DNA of 43,756 bases from Olsenella sp. An290 (lineage in GTDB: Bacteria; Actinomycetota; Coriobacteriia; Coriobacteriales; Atopobiaceae), in NCBI RefSeq assembly GCF_002159535.1, contig NZ_NFIU01000015.1:1-43756 (forward strand), written 5' to 3'. The translations under genes and the position numbers were made by a program. This document shows, in pieces, positions 18,005 to 27,769 of this stretch; the stretch's first letter is position 1, and the number at the start of each line of letters is the position of its first letter. The notes beneath the pieces are model-generated. The model worked only from the letters and a program-made list of their open reading frames with translations. It did not search any database and had not been told where the DNA came from.

Positions 18005-19294
18005 CTAGGCGCGCTCGGCGCGCGCAAGGCGCGCGGAGACAAGCTTCACGGCCACGACGAAGACGTCGAGCGCCTGGCCGAGCTCCTCGAGGCTCGGGTA
18101 GGTGGGCGCGATGCGGATGTTGGTGTCACGCGGGTCCTCGCCGTAGGGCCAGGGCGCACCGGCGGGCGTGAGCGTGACGCCGAGCTCCTTGGCGAGCGAG
18201 ACGATGGCCTTTGCCGAGCCCTCCGGCCCCTCGAAGGAGACGAAGTAGCCGCCCTTGGGGTGCGTCCACGTGGCGCACTCGAGCTCGCCGAGACCCGAGG
18301 TGAGCTTCTCCTCCACGAGGGCGAAGCGCGGGGCCACGAGCGCGGCGTGCCTCTTCATGTGCTCGGCCACGCCGGCGGCGTCCTTCAGGAAGCGGACGTG
18401 CGCGAGCTGCGAGATCTTCTCGGGCGAGACGCGCATGGCCGCAAAGGCGCGGCGCAGCTCCGCCATGTCGGCCGGGCTCGCGGTGACCCACGCCATGCCG
18501 GAGCTGGGGAAGGTCACCTTGGCCGTGGAGGCGAACTCGTAGACGAGGTTCTTCTCGCCGCCCTGCTCGGCAAGGGCGTCAAAGATGTTCATGAGCTCGT
18601 CGCCCTCGCCCTCGAAGGTGTGGACGGCGTAGGCGTTGTCCCAGAAGATGCGGAAGTCGGGCGCGGCGGGCTTGAGCGCCGCGAAAGCGCGGACGACCTC
18701 ATCGGAGTAGGTGACGCCCGTGGGGTTGGCGTACTTGGGCACGCACCAGATGCCCTTGACCGTGGCGTCCTTCTCGACGTACTCGCGGACCACATCCATG
18801 TCCGGGCCGTCCTCGCGCATGGGGACGGGCACGTTCTTGATGCCAAAGCTCTCCGTCACGGTGAAGTGGCGGTCGTAGCCGGGCGCGGGGCACAGGAACT
18901 TGACCTCGCCCTGCTGGCACCAGGGCTTCTCGCCGCCGATGCCATGGACGTAGCCGTGCTCCACGCAGTCGTACATGATGTTGAGGCTCGAGGAGCCCAT
19001 GACGGAAACGTTGGCCGCGTCCACGCCGAGAAGCTCCGCCGCGAGGGCGCGCGCGGAGGGCAGGCCGTCGGGCGCGCCGTAGTTGTCGGCGTCGACGCCC
19101 TGGTCGGAGAGGTCGCTCTCGCTGGTGAGCAGGTCGAGCATGGGCTTGGAGAGCGCGGTCTGCTCGGGGCTCGGCTTGCCGCGGGCCATGTCGAGCTTGA
19201 GGTTCAGGGCGCGCAGGTCGGCAGCCTGAGCCTCAAGGTCCGCAATGGCGGCGTCGAGCTGGACGTCGGTCATGTTCTGGTAGGCGTTTGCCAT
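18005..19294 (-). CDS. Aspartate aminotransferase, subgroup Ic (AspT-like)
   Basis: A 429-residue fold-type I PLP enzyme. The N-terminal LDMARGKPSPEQ, DNYGAPDGLPSARALAAELLG and the PLP-lysine segment FASTAKVTFPSSGMAW match the actinobacterial aspartate aminotransferase subgroup described for Corynebacterium AspT, which interconverts aspartate/2-oxoglutarate and oxaloacetate/glutamate. The Asn/Tyr motif FWDNAYAVHTF fits the family. ATG at 19294 has GAGGA upstream. Monocistronic, divergent from the small gene at 19393, with a hairpin terminator downstream. Confidence 0.88.
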   Translation of the reverse strand: MANAYQNMTDVQLDAAIADLEAQAADLRALNLKLDMARGKPSPEQTALSKPMLDLLTSESDLSDQGVDADNYGAPDGLPSARALAAELLGVDAANVSVMGSSSLNIMYDCVEHGYVHGIGGEKPWCQQGEVKFLCPAPGYDRHFTVTESFGIKNVPVPMREDGPDMDVVREYVEKDATVKGIWCVPKYANPTGVTYSDEVVRAFAALKPAAPDFRIFWDNAYAVHTFEGEGDELMNIFDALAEQGGEKNLVYEFASTAKVTFPSSGMAWVTASPADMAELRRAFAAMRVSPEKISQLAHVRFLKDAAGVAEHMKRHAALVAPRFALVEEKLTSGLGELECATWTHPKGGYFVSFEGPEGSAKAIVSLAKELGVTLTPAGAPWPYGEDPRDTNIRIAPTYPSLEELGQALDVFVVAVKLVSARLARAERA

Positions 19295-19392
19295 GAGTCC
19301 TCCTCTAGTCGGCTCTCCCGAGTATAGATGCAAACCGCCGCGCGGCTGCTACCATGTTCCAGACGAAAAGGAACGCTTACAGGGAGGACGCG

Positions 19393-19653
19393 ATGTTCGA
19401 GGTGCGGTCGGAGGACTACGGCGAGCTGCAGCGGCTCGTGGACGCGCTCTTTGCGCCGGGCGTCTCGGCGCGCGCCACGGTCTCCAAGATAGACATCCTC
19501 GTGCGCGCCGACGCCTTCGACCTCAACGACGACCTCACCGAGGTGGTGGAGCTCCTGCCCTCCGGCAACTTCACGCGCACGCGCCTGTGCGACCAGCTCA
19601 ACTCGATTCTCACCGGCCATGGCTGGGCGGCCGCGTACGGCACGGTGGAGTAG
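19393..19653 (+). CDS. Small conserved-looking protein of unknown function
   Basis: An 86-residue acidic protein (MFEVRSEDYGELQRLVDALF...). I do not recognise the family. It appears soluble, with no signal peptide, cysteine motif or transmembrane helix. The start at 19393 is preferred over 19354 because AGGGAGG lies 6-7 nt upstream. It is divergent from the aminotransferase gene and followed by the long 61-bp array. Codon use matches its neighbours, so it is likely a real gene. Confidence 0.7.
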   Translation: MFEVRSEDYGELQRLVDALFAPGVSARATVSKIDILVRADAFDLNDDLTEVVELLPSGNFTRTRLCDQLNSILTGHGWAAAYGTVE

Positions 19654-19709
19654 CAGCCGCACTCGGCGCGCCACGGACGCGCGGGCGGCGCGGGCGCATC
19701 CCGGGCACG

Positions 19710-20150
19710 CGTGACTTTCTGTGAGTTTTCGCTGCCAGCTCATCAACAGTCACGCTTTAGCGCGAGCAAACGTGACTTTGAGCGAGCTCGCGTCGCTGAC
19801 TCGCTGATAGTCACGCTTTGGAACACGAAAGCGTGACTTAGTGTGAGTTCTTCTCGCAAGCTCACACTAAGTCACGCTTCAAGGCGTGCAAACGTTACTT
19901 TTGATGAGCTCTCTCCGCCAGCTCATCAGTAGTCACGCTTCGAAGTGAATGTGTGACTTTTGACGAGTTTTCGCCGCCAGCTCATCAAATCTCACGGACG
20001 AGCGGCCGAAAGCGTGACTTTGAACGAGCCATCCCAGAAGACTCACACTAAGTCACGCTTCCAGCCTGCAAAGCGTGACTTTTCGTGAGCCGCAAGAAAA
20101 AACTCGCTCGAAGTCACCTTTCCAAGCCGGAAAGCGTGACTTCGAGCGAG
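19710..20150. repeat. Array of alternating 16-nt inverted half-sites, 61-bp period (locus 2)
   Basis: Fifteen half-sites alternate without exception: R 19710, L 19739, R 19771, L 19800, R 19832, L 19861, R 19893, L 19922, R 19952, L 19981, R 20013, L 20042, R 20074, L 20103, R 20135. All seven R-to-L steps are 29 bp; six of seven L-to-R steps are 32 bp, one is 30. Consensus CTC(A/G)YNNNNAGTCACG for L. Some arms are perfect complements, such as R 19832 with L 19861 and L 20103 with R 20135. The 546-nt gap 19654-20199 is essentially all array; no gene is seen. Confidence 0.95.
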
Positions 20151-20199
20151 CCTCACAGCACAGACGAAACGCGTCGCGCGAGAAGAACCAGCGCGCGAC

Positions 20200-21000
<801 letters not shown>

Positions 21001-21151
21001 GCACATCTCCTTCTTGCCCCGCGGACGGCTGCCCCCGCGCGCGGAACCCTCGACAGTGATTCACGGCATGAAACGTGCCTACGATAGCGAAGGACGAGGA
21101 AAATGTAAAGGGATGGCGGCGGCGATGCGGAGAAGCTCTGGCGACAAGAAC

Positions 21152-21187
21152 GGCCGCCCGTCACGCAACGGGGCGTGACGGGCGGCC
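21152..21187 (-). terminator. Hairpin terminator of the BspA-like gene
   Basis: A perfect 15-bp stem (21152-21166 with 21173-21187, GGCCGCCCGTCACGC and complement) with a 6-nt loop lies 24 nt past the stop of the adhesin gene. On the minus strand it is followed by GTTCTTGTC rather than a U-tract. Confidence 0.8.
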
Positions 21188-21211
21188 CGCAACGCGCGCC
21201 TATCGCCTGCG

Positions 21212-24200
21212 TCAGCCGCGACGGCGGCATGCTCCCACGCCAAGGGCGCAGGCACCGGCAAGGGCGACCGCGAGGCTGGTCGCCGCGCCGGCGTCGCCCG
21301 TGGCGGGAAGCTCGGGCTCGTTCCGCTCGCCAGGCCTGGTGCCGGCGGGCTTGGCCGGGCCCGGGACCTCCGAGTCGTCGGGCGCAGGCGTGTCCGGGCC
21401 CGGGGCCTCCGGAACGTCAGGCTCATCGGGCTCGGGCGTGTCCGGCTCGTCCTGCTCGAACCTGGCCACGAGCTCGACGTCTGCCTCAACGACAAAGGTG
21501 TGGGAGGCCTCCGTGCTCACCTGCTCGCCGCCCACGAGCCACGCGACGAAGTGGTGGCCCTCGGCGGGCGTGGCCGTCACGGTGACGGTAGCGCCCTGCT
21601 CAAAGGCTCCCCCACCGTCGACCGCGCCCTGGCCCTCGGCGCTCACCGACACGACGAAGGTGGGAAGCGGCTCCGCGGGCGTGGACACCGTGGTCCCCTC
21701 GCTCGCCTCGGAGGCGGCGTGCGTGCCCAGCTCCTGGTAGCGGGCAATCACCGTGTACGCGGTCTCGGGGTCGAGGCCCCCGAACGTGGTCCCCTCCTGC
21801 CAGGTCTTGCCACCGTCGATGCTGTACTCGACCCTGGCGCCCGCCGGGCTCTCCGCCAGCGCCTCGACCTCGATCGTGGTGGGGGACGTCGCGCTGGCCA
21901 CAGGCGCGGCGGGCGCGTCCTGCGCGGCCTTGGCAACGGTCACGGCTTCGGAGGCCACGCTGCCGGCGTGGTTGGCGTCGGAGGCGGTGACGACGACGGC
22001 TATCCGGGCGCCCACGTCCTCCCCAACAAGCACGTACGCGCGCCCGGTGGCGCCGTCGATGACCTGGCCGTCGCGCGTCCACGCATAGGTGACCTGCTCG
22101 CCGGAGACGGGCTCGTAGGTTGCCGTGAGGGTCTCGCCAAAGACCGGCGTGCCGGAGAGGGCGAGCTCGCCGGCGATGCTCGCAGCGCCGATCGTGCCCG
22201 AGAGGCCGGCCGGGGCAAAGACCGCATACCACGCGGCGTCGTCGCCGGAGAGCGTGAGCGCAAGCGTCACGCCGCGCACGCCGGCGTCGGAGGACGAGTA
22301 GGTGCCCGTCGCGGAGACGGTCACGTCGTCGCCCTCGAGCGCGCCGAGAAGCTCCACCTCAAGGCCGTCGACCTCGTCGGAGCCGTCCCACGTCTTGTCC
22401 AGACTGCTCGTCACCTCGGCCGTGAGGGGCTTCGCGGAGAGCGTGACCTCGGCGGTTGCTGTGGCGGCCTCGTACCCCGCGCTCTCAAAGGTCACGGTGA
22501 GCGTCTGCTCCCCAAGGGCAACGTCCTTCTCGGCCGTGTCGTAGCTCAGCGAGAAGGACCCGTCGGCCTGCGGCTCGTCCGCGACCGCGAGGACCGCGTC
22601 GCCAAGCCTGAGCGTGGCCGTGCCGGAGGCGACGAGCTCGTCGCCGGACCGGGGCGTGAAGGTGACCGTGAGGGTCTCGCCGTACGTGAGGGAGTCAGGG
22701 GCGCTGAGGCCGGTCAGCTCGATGGGCTCGGGAGCCGCGGGCTCGTCGGCGAGCTGCCAGGTGTCGGCCATCGCGGCGCCGTCCCATGCCGCGGCGAGGC
22801 CCTCGCCGGTGTAGCCGGTGCCGACGGGGCTGCCCTCGGCGTCAAGCCTGTACCAGAGCTTGCCCGCCTTCTCCGGGAGGAAGGAGTCTCTGCCCTCCAC
22901 AAAGCGGAAGCCCTCTCCGAGCGTGACCCGCTCGACCGCCGAGTCGGTGAACATCCAGTTGGCGTTCGTCGCCCTGCCCAGGTTCCAGCTGGAGAGGTCG
23001 ACCTCCTTGAGGCGCTTGCAGCCCTGGAAGAAGCTGTAGAGGCTCGTGACCCCCGACGTGTCCCAGCCAGAGACGTCAAGGTCGGCAAGCGCCGAGCAGT
23101 ACAGGAACAGGTTGCTGATGTTGGTGACGCTGGGGCCGACGATGCCGGAGAGGTTGGCGGACCTGAGGCTCGTGCAGCTCTCGAACAGCCTGCTCATGCT
23201 GCTCACGTTGGGGAAGTCGACGCCGGAGAGGTCGATGCTCTGGAGCCCCTCGCACCCCTCGAACACGCCCTCCATGCGCTTGACGCGGGAGCCATCGACG
23301 TTCTCCCAGCCATCGATGGACCTAATCTGCCTGAAGTCCCTGAACCAGTAGTTCAGGCTCGTCGGGGCAAGCCTGTTCTCGGGGTCTTCCGGCTCGGCAA
23401 AGGTGACGGACCTGAGCGAGCCCTGAACCTTGACGAAGGGGCTCGTGGAGAACCATGCCGTCTCCTCGTTGATGCCAAAGACCTGGCTCACGGCCTTGCC
23501 GTTGTAGGTGTCGCCCACCTCGGGCCGGTCGCTCGCCTTGTAGATGGTGAGGGACGCGTCGGAGGCGTCGTAGGTCGCAAAGGCCTCGAGGGCGGGCTCG
23601 GCGATGGGGTCGGAGAGGACCCACGTGCCCGCCATCGTGGCGCCGTCCCATGCGGCGGCGAGCTCGTCGGGGGTGTAGCCGTCACCCGTGGGGTCGCCGG
23701 CCGTATCCGCCCGGTACCAGAGCCTGCCCGTGGCCTCGGGGAGGTTCAGCCTCCCGTTGTCGAGGAAGGCCCACTCGTCCCCCAAGGTCACCTTGACCAG
23801 GGACCCGCAGCGGTCGAACGCCTCGCCATAGGAGCTCTTCACCGCGACGTCGTCGAGGTTGAGCTCCTCGAGGGCGGTGCAGCCGTTGAAGGCGTACGCC
23901 ATGTCCTCGACAACCGTGGTGCCCCAGCTCGAGAGGTCGAGCGACGTGAGGGCGGTGCACTGGTCGAACGTGTGCTGAAGGTCATCGAGCCTGGGGGCGC
24001 TCCAGCCCTCGAGGTCAAGCGAGGCAAGCTTGGCGCACTGGAAGAACGCATAGGCGAGGTTCTTGAGCTCGGGCGTGTCCCACCCGGAGAGGTCGAGCGA
24101 CGTGAGCGCCGTGCACTGATAGAACATCTGCCTCATCGAGGTCACCTTGGAAGGCTCCCACGACGAGAGGTCGGCGCTCGCAAGCGCGCCGCAGCCATAG

Positions 24201-24889
24201 AACATGTCCCGCATGCTCGTGACGCCAGAGACGTCCCATCCGGAGAGCTTGGGAGCAGAAAGCGACCGGCAGTTTCTGAACATGGCGGTCATGTCGGTGA
24301 CCCTGGAGGTGTCCCAGCTCGAGAAGTCCGGCGCGGTGAGGCCGGAGCAGAACTCGAACATGTGGCTCATGTTCGTGACGGAGGACGTGTTGAACTCCGG
24401 AGCCGAGAGGCCGTGGCTCAGGTCGGCGCCGTAGTACATGTAGCTCGTGTTGGTGACCTTGGAGGTGTCCGCGTTCTCCCAGCCGTCGACCTCCTGGAGC
24501 CTCTCGAAGCCCTCGAACCAGTGGTCCGTGCTCAGGGGGGCGATCTTGCCCGCGGTGCCCGACGCGGCTATCTCGACGTTCTCGACCGCGTCCGCCACGG
24601 CGGCAAACGGGCTTTCGCCATAGCGGGCGACCGTCTCGTCGATGACAAAGACCCGGGTGGCGTCCTTGCCGCCATAGGAGCCGCCCTCGGAAGGCACGTT
24701 GGCCGCCTCGTCCTTGTAGAGCGTGAGCGTCTTGTCCGTCTCGCAGTAGACGGCAAACGCCTCGGCGCCCTCTTGCGCGAGCGCCTGCCGCGCGGGTCCC
24801 GCCACGAGCGCAAGCGCGACCACGAGCAACGTGACCACGGGCGCAAGACGGCGCCACTTGGGCAGACGGGACAACGGGGATACTTTCAT
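21212..24889 (-). CDS. BspA-like (DUF285) LPxTG-anchored surface protein
   Basis: A 1225-residue cell-wall protein. Signal peptide at residues 1-38 (ALVAGPARQALA). Two blocks of BspA-type leucine-rich repeats (about 110-350 and 500-640) with units such as SSVTNMSHMFEFCSGL and LSGWDTSGVTSLYSFFQ. Each block is followed by a KLWYR...GYT...WDGA(T/A)MA(G/D)TW module. Next come Ig-like/YDG-type beta domains (about 710-1110), a Pro/Asp/Glu stalk, and LPATG at about 1194 followed by a hydrophobic helix and RRRG, the sortase signal. Likely an adhesin; ligand unknown. ATG at 24889 has a GGAAGGGAG region upstream. No sortase gene is nearby. Confidence 0.93.
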   Translation of the reverse strand: MKVSPLSRLPKWRRLAPVVTLLVVALALVAGPARQALAQEGAEAFAVYCETDKTLTLYKDEAANVPSEGGSYGGKDATRVFVIDETVARYGESPFAAVADAVENVEIAASGTAGKIAPLSTDHWFEGFERLQEVDGWENADTSKVTNTSYMYYGADLSHGLSAPEFNTSSVTNMSHMFEFCSGLTAPDFSSWDTSRVTDMTAMFRNCRSLSAPKLSGWDVSGVTSMRDMFYGCGALASADLSSWEPSKVTSMRQMFYQCTALTSLDLSGWDTPELKNLAYAFFQCAKLASLDLEGWSAPRLDDLQHTFDQCTALTSLDLSSWGTTVVEDMAYAFNGCTALEELNLDDVAVKSSYGEAFDRCGSLVKVTLGDEWAFLDNGRLNLPEATGRLWYRADTAGDPTGDGYTPDELAAAWDGATMAGTWVLSDPIAEPALEAFATYDASDASLTIYKASDRPEVGDTYNGKAVSQVFGINEETAWFSTSPFVKVQGSLRSVTFAEPEDPENRLAPTSLNYWFRDFRQIRSIDGWENVDGSRVKRMEGVFEGCEGLQSIDLSGVDFPNVSSMSRLFESCTSLRSANLSGIVGPSVTNISNLFLYCSALADLDVSGWDTSGVTSLYSFFQGCKRLKEVDLSSWNLGRATNANWMFTDSAVERVTLGEGFRFVEGRDSFLPEKAGKLWYRLDAEGSPVGTGYTGEGLAAAWDGAAMADTWQLADEPAAPEPIELTGLSAPDSLTYGETLTVTFTPRSGDELVASGTATLRLGDAVLAVADEPQADGSFSLSYDTAEKDVALGEQTLTVTFESAGYEAATATAEVTLSAKPLTAEVTSSLDKTWDGSDEVDGLEVELLGALEGDDVTVSATGTYSSSDAGVRGVTLALTLSGDDAAWYAVFAPAGLSGTIGAASIAGELALSGTPVFGETLTATYEPVSGEQVTYAWTRDGQVIDGATGRAYVLVGEDVGARIAVVVTASDANHAGSVASEAVTVAKAAQDAPAAPVASATSPTTIEVEALAESPAGARVEYSIDGGKTWQEGTTFGGLDPETAYTVIARYQELGTHAASEASEGTTVSTPAEPLPTFVVSVSAEGQGAVDGGGAFEQGATVTVTATPAEGHHFVAWLVGGEQVSTEASHTFVVEADVELVARFEQDEPDTPEPDEPDVPEAPGPDTPAPDDSEVPGPAKPAGTRPGERNEPELPATGDAGAATSLAVALAGACALGVGACRRRG

Positions 24890-25080
24890 GGCCACTCCCT
24901 TCCTCGCCACGGGGGCCCAGCCCACGGGCCACGCTCGGCCGCAGCCGGCAGAGCCCGGGGCCGCAAGACCTAAAACTCACTGAAATACGTTACGTCCTGT
25001 GGGGCGCAAGGCGCGGCGCGCCTCGCCCAGCGGGCCATCCGGTCGGTTCCCGGCGGCAGGTGGACCGCGGGACGGGGCGC

Positions 25081-25791
25081 CTAGAGGCCGTACTTGGCCA
25101 CGACGCGCCGGATCGCACGGCCCCAGGGGAGCCAGGTCGCGGCGAGAAACGCCACGGTGGCGAGCCCGTGCACCACGTCGAGCGGCACGGACGCCGCGCA
25201 CGCCAGGGCAACGGCCGGCCAGGTGAGCGGTCGCACGTAGCCGAGGACGTGGTAGCCGTTCAGAATGAGGCCGTAGACCGGCCCGGACGCAAAGGCCCAG
25301 CCGTACAGCACGGGCGCGTGCGAGAGCAGGTCCTTCTCGCCAAGCGCGCCCCCGACATAGCCGACGAGCCCCCACGCGTACATCTGCCAGGGGGTCCAGG
25401 GGCCCTGCCCGAAGAAGAAGTTGGAGATGAGCGCCGCCATCGCGCCCACCACAAAGCCGCTCCGGCGCCCCAGGGCCGCGCCCGCCACGATCGCGATGGC
25501 CGAGACCGGCTTCACGTCGGGCAGGGGCGCAAAGAGCACGCGGCCCGCCGCCGCGGCGGCCGCGAGCACCGCGGTGGGCATGAGCTGGCGCAGGGCCGGT
25601 CGCGACGCCTCGAAGCTCGCAAAGACGAGCAGCAGCGCGAGAAGCGCCACGACGAGCGTGAGGCCGGCCGTGGCGTCGACGCCCACAAGACCCAGCCCCA
25701 CGAGCGCCACCGGCACCGCCACGAGCGCCGGCACCTCGAGGGCCGCGAGCGCCCGCTCGCGGAAGGGGGTTGTATGCTGCCTCTCCATCAT
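25081..25791 (-). CDS. ECF transporter S component, probably for cobalamin
   Basis: A 236-residue hydrophobic protein with about six transmembrane helices. The cytoplasm-facing SNFFFGQGPWTPWQM stretch is typical of one group of ECF substrate-binding (S) components. In the genome it is separated from ecfA/ecfT by a + strand gene but lies on the same strand. Together with the DUF4430 protein and candidate riboswitch upstream of ecfT, cobalamin is the likely substrate, but that is context inference. The start could be 25791 or 25788 (ATGATG); no good ribosome binding site is seen. Confidence 0.8.
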   Translation of the reverse strand: MMERQHTTPFRERALAALEVPALVAVPVALVGLGLVGVDATAGLTLVVALLALLLVFASFEASRPALRQLMPTAVLAAAAAAGRVLFAPLPDVKPVSAIAIVAGAALGRRSGFVVGAMAALISNFFFGQGPWTPWQMYAWGLVGYVGGALGEKDLLSHAPVLYGWAFASGPVYGLILNGYHVLGYVRPLTWPAVALACAASVPLDVVHGLATVAFLAATWLPWGRAIRRVVAKYGL

Positions 25792-25848
25792 GGGTACCAG
25801 TGTGCCATAGGCGCCCGCACGTGGGAGCCCGAGCGCAGGGAGGCCACC

Positions 25849-26283
25849 ATGCTGTACATCGGAAACTTCAGCTACAACGACGACACGGACAGCAAGGACA
25901 ACTACTGTCTCATGCCCTGCGTCGTGGAGGCGGAGACCACCGACGAGGCCATGGAGAAGTTCGCGGCCCACTTCCAGCACGTCCGCAGCACCTCCGACCT
26001 GCTCGAGGGCGCCCATGAGATCTTCCTCGACTCGCTCGCCGAGCTCGAGGGGGTGCCCGAGGAGCCCGTCATCTGCCAGTGGCAGAAGATCGTCCCGGCC
26101 ATGGACGGCCTCTGCAGCATCACGAGCGCGCTTCCCGCGCTCGACGAGAGCGACGACTTTGCCAACGCCTACGCGTGGGGCGACGAGGACGACGAGATTG
26201 AGCACGACCACGACGAGGACTTCGACTTCGAGGACCTCGACGAGGACGACCTCGCCGCAACGGAGCCGTTCCTGCAGTTCTAA
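25849..26283 (+). CDS. Acidic protein of unknown function
   Basis: A 144-residue protein with an ordered N-terminal two-thirds (MLYIGNFSYNDD...) and an extremely acidic, His-containing tail (about 112-138, EDDEIEHDHDEDFDFEDLDEDD). I do not recognise the family. The start has GGGAGG at good spacing. It is inserted between the ECF S component and ecfA genes in opposite orientation. The acidic/His tail could bind divalent metal, which is speculation. Confidence 0.72.
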   Translation: MLYIGNFSYNDDTDSKDNYCLMPCVVEAETTDEAMEKFAAHFQHVRSTSDLLEGAHEIFLDSLAELEGVPEEPVICQWQKIVPAMDGLCSITSALPALDESDDFANAYAWGDEDDEIEHDHDEDFDFEDLDEDDLAATEPFLQF

Positions 26284-26359
26284 ACCGGCCGCCCCGGATA
26301 CCGGCGGGCCTGCCGCCTCTGCTGGCAGCCCTTTGCCCCCGCGGCCCTGCCAGGCCCCG

Positions 26360-27769
26360 TCACGAGAGCCACGAGCTGGCGAAGAAGGGCCCCGCAGGCT
26401 CGGTCACGGCAAGGGAGCCGTCAAACATGAGGGAGACGCTGTCGGCCACCGCGCGGACGAACTCCCTGTCATGCGTGGCGAGAAGAACCGTCGCGCCGTC
26501 GGAGCGCGCCCGCGCCACCCGGCACGCCACCCGCTCGCGCGCCGCTCGGTCAAGCCCCTTGGTCGGCTCGTCGAGCAGCAGGAGGCGCGGCCGCACAAGC
26601 AGCAGCTTCTCCAGGGCCAGCAGCTGCTGCTGGCCCCCCGAGAGGTCATAGGGGTGCCGGTCCGCGGCGCCCGCGAGCCCGAGCCCCTCCAGGGCAGCGT
26701 CCACCTCGGTCGGCCCGTACCCCCCGGCGGGCGCCCACTCCGAGAGCTCTTCGCGCACGGTCTCGCAGGCGAGCAGCGCCTTGGGGGCCTGGGGCAGGAG
26801 CGCCTGGCCCGCCGCCGCGGCGTTTCTGACGCGGCCGCGCTGGGGCCGGCTGACGCCCGCGACGACGTCGAGAAGCGTCGACTTGCCGCAGCCGTTTGAC
26901 CCGAGAAGCGCGCGGACCTCCCCCTCCCCCACCTTAAGGTCGAGCCCACGGAGCACCCAGCGCCCGTCCCGCGCGTAGCGGTGCCAGACGTTGCCCACCC
27001 ACACGAGCGGCGCGCCCGCACGAGGCGCCTCGCCACTCCTTCCGCCGGGCACGGCCAGCGGGACCGGCCGGGAGAGCTCCTCGAGGGAGGCCGCGCGAAC
27101 CTCCCCGTCACGAAGCTCGAACGCGCAGGTCGCAACGTCCGTCATCGCCTCCGGCGCGTGCGTGGCAACGACGACGGTGATGCCGAGCTCGCGGTTGGCC
27201 CGGAAGAGCAGCGAGAGGAAGTTCTTCTCGGCAAGGGGGTCGAGCATGCTCGTGGGCTCGTCGAGCAGGAGCACCCGCGGGCGCATGGCGAGCGCCGCCG
27301 CGAGCGAGAGCACCTGGCGCTGCCCTCCGGAGAGCTCCGCCGTGCGCGCCCGGAACCAGGGCTCGATGCCCAGGTAGTCGCAGGTCTCGGCCACGCGGCG
27401 GCGCATCTCGCCCTCGGGCACGCCGAGGTTCTCCAGGCCAAAGGCCATCTCGTGCCAGACCGTGTCGCACACCACCTGGGCGTCCGGGTTCTGGAAGACG
27501 TACCCCACCGCGCGCGCCGAGTCCCGCGGGACCATCCCGCGCGCGTCGCGCCCGAGGACGCGGACGGCCCCCACGAGCTCTCCGGCCGGCGCGATCTCGG
27601 GCTTGGCCAGGCGCAAAAGCGTCGACTTGCCCGAGCCCGTGGCCCCCACGAGCAGCGCGAAGGCGCCCTCGGGCACCTCCAGGGACACATTGCGCAGCAC
27701 GGGCGCCGTGCGCGTGCCGGACGCGGCGGCATAGGAGAAGGTCACGTCGCAGAGCTCGAGCGCGCTCAT
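26360..27769 (-). CDS. ecfA: ECF transporter ATPase, two EcfA domains fused
   Basis: A 469-residue protein containing two complete ABC ATPase domains. First: Walker A GATGSGKST, signature LSGGQRQVLSLA, Walker B LLLDEPTSMLD. Second: Walker A GSNGCGKST, signature LSGGQQQLLALE, Walker B LLLLDEPTKGLD. This is the fused EcfA-EcfA' form that powers vitamin uptake with EcfT. ATG at 27769 overlaps the ecfT stop (ATGA), implying coupling. A short Pro/Gly linker (about 235-255) joins the halves. Confidence 0.93.
   Translation of the reverse strand: MSALELCDVTFSYAAASGTRTAPVLRNVSLEVPEGAFALLVGATGSGKSTLLRLAKPEIAPAGELVGAVRVLGRDARGMVPRDSARAVGYVFQNPDAQVVCDTVWHEMAFGLENLGVPEGEMRRRVAETCDYLGIEPWFRARTAELSGGQRQVLSLAAALAMRPRVLLLDEPTSMLDPLAEKNFLSLLFRANRELGITVVVATHAPEAMTDVATCAFELRDGEVRAASLEELSRPVPLAVPGGRSGEAPRAGAPLVWVGNVWHRYARDGRWVLRGLDLKVGEGEVRALLGSNGCGKSTLLDVVAGVSRPQRGRVRNAAAAGQALLPQAPKALLACETVREELSEWAPAGGYGPTEVDAALEGLGLAGAADRHPYDLSGGQQQLLALEKLLLVRPRLLLLDEPTKGLDRAARERVACRVARARSDGATVLLATHDREFVRAVADSVSLMFDGSLAVTEPAGPFFASSWLS

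Noticed and set aside
19710-20150. CRISPR array
   Set aside because: The repeats alternate in orientation, the N4 and linker segments are only 13-16 nt and themselves similar, and no cas gene is present.
21001-21006. yebC start two codons upstream
   Set aside because: The AAGGAG would lie 1 nt from that ATG; family alignment also begins at MSGHSKW.
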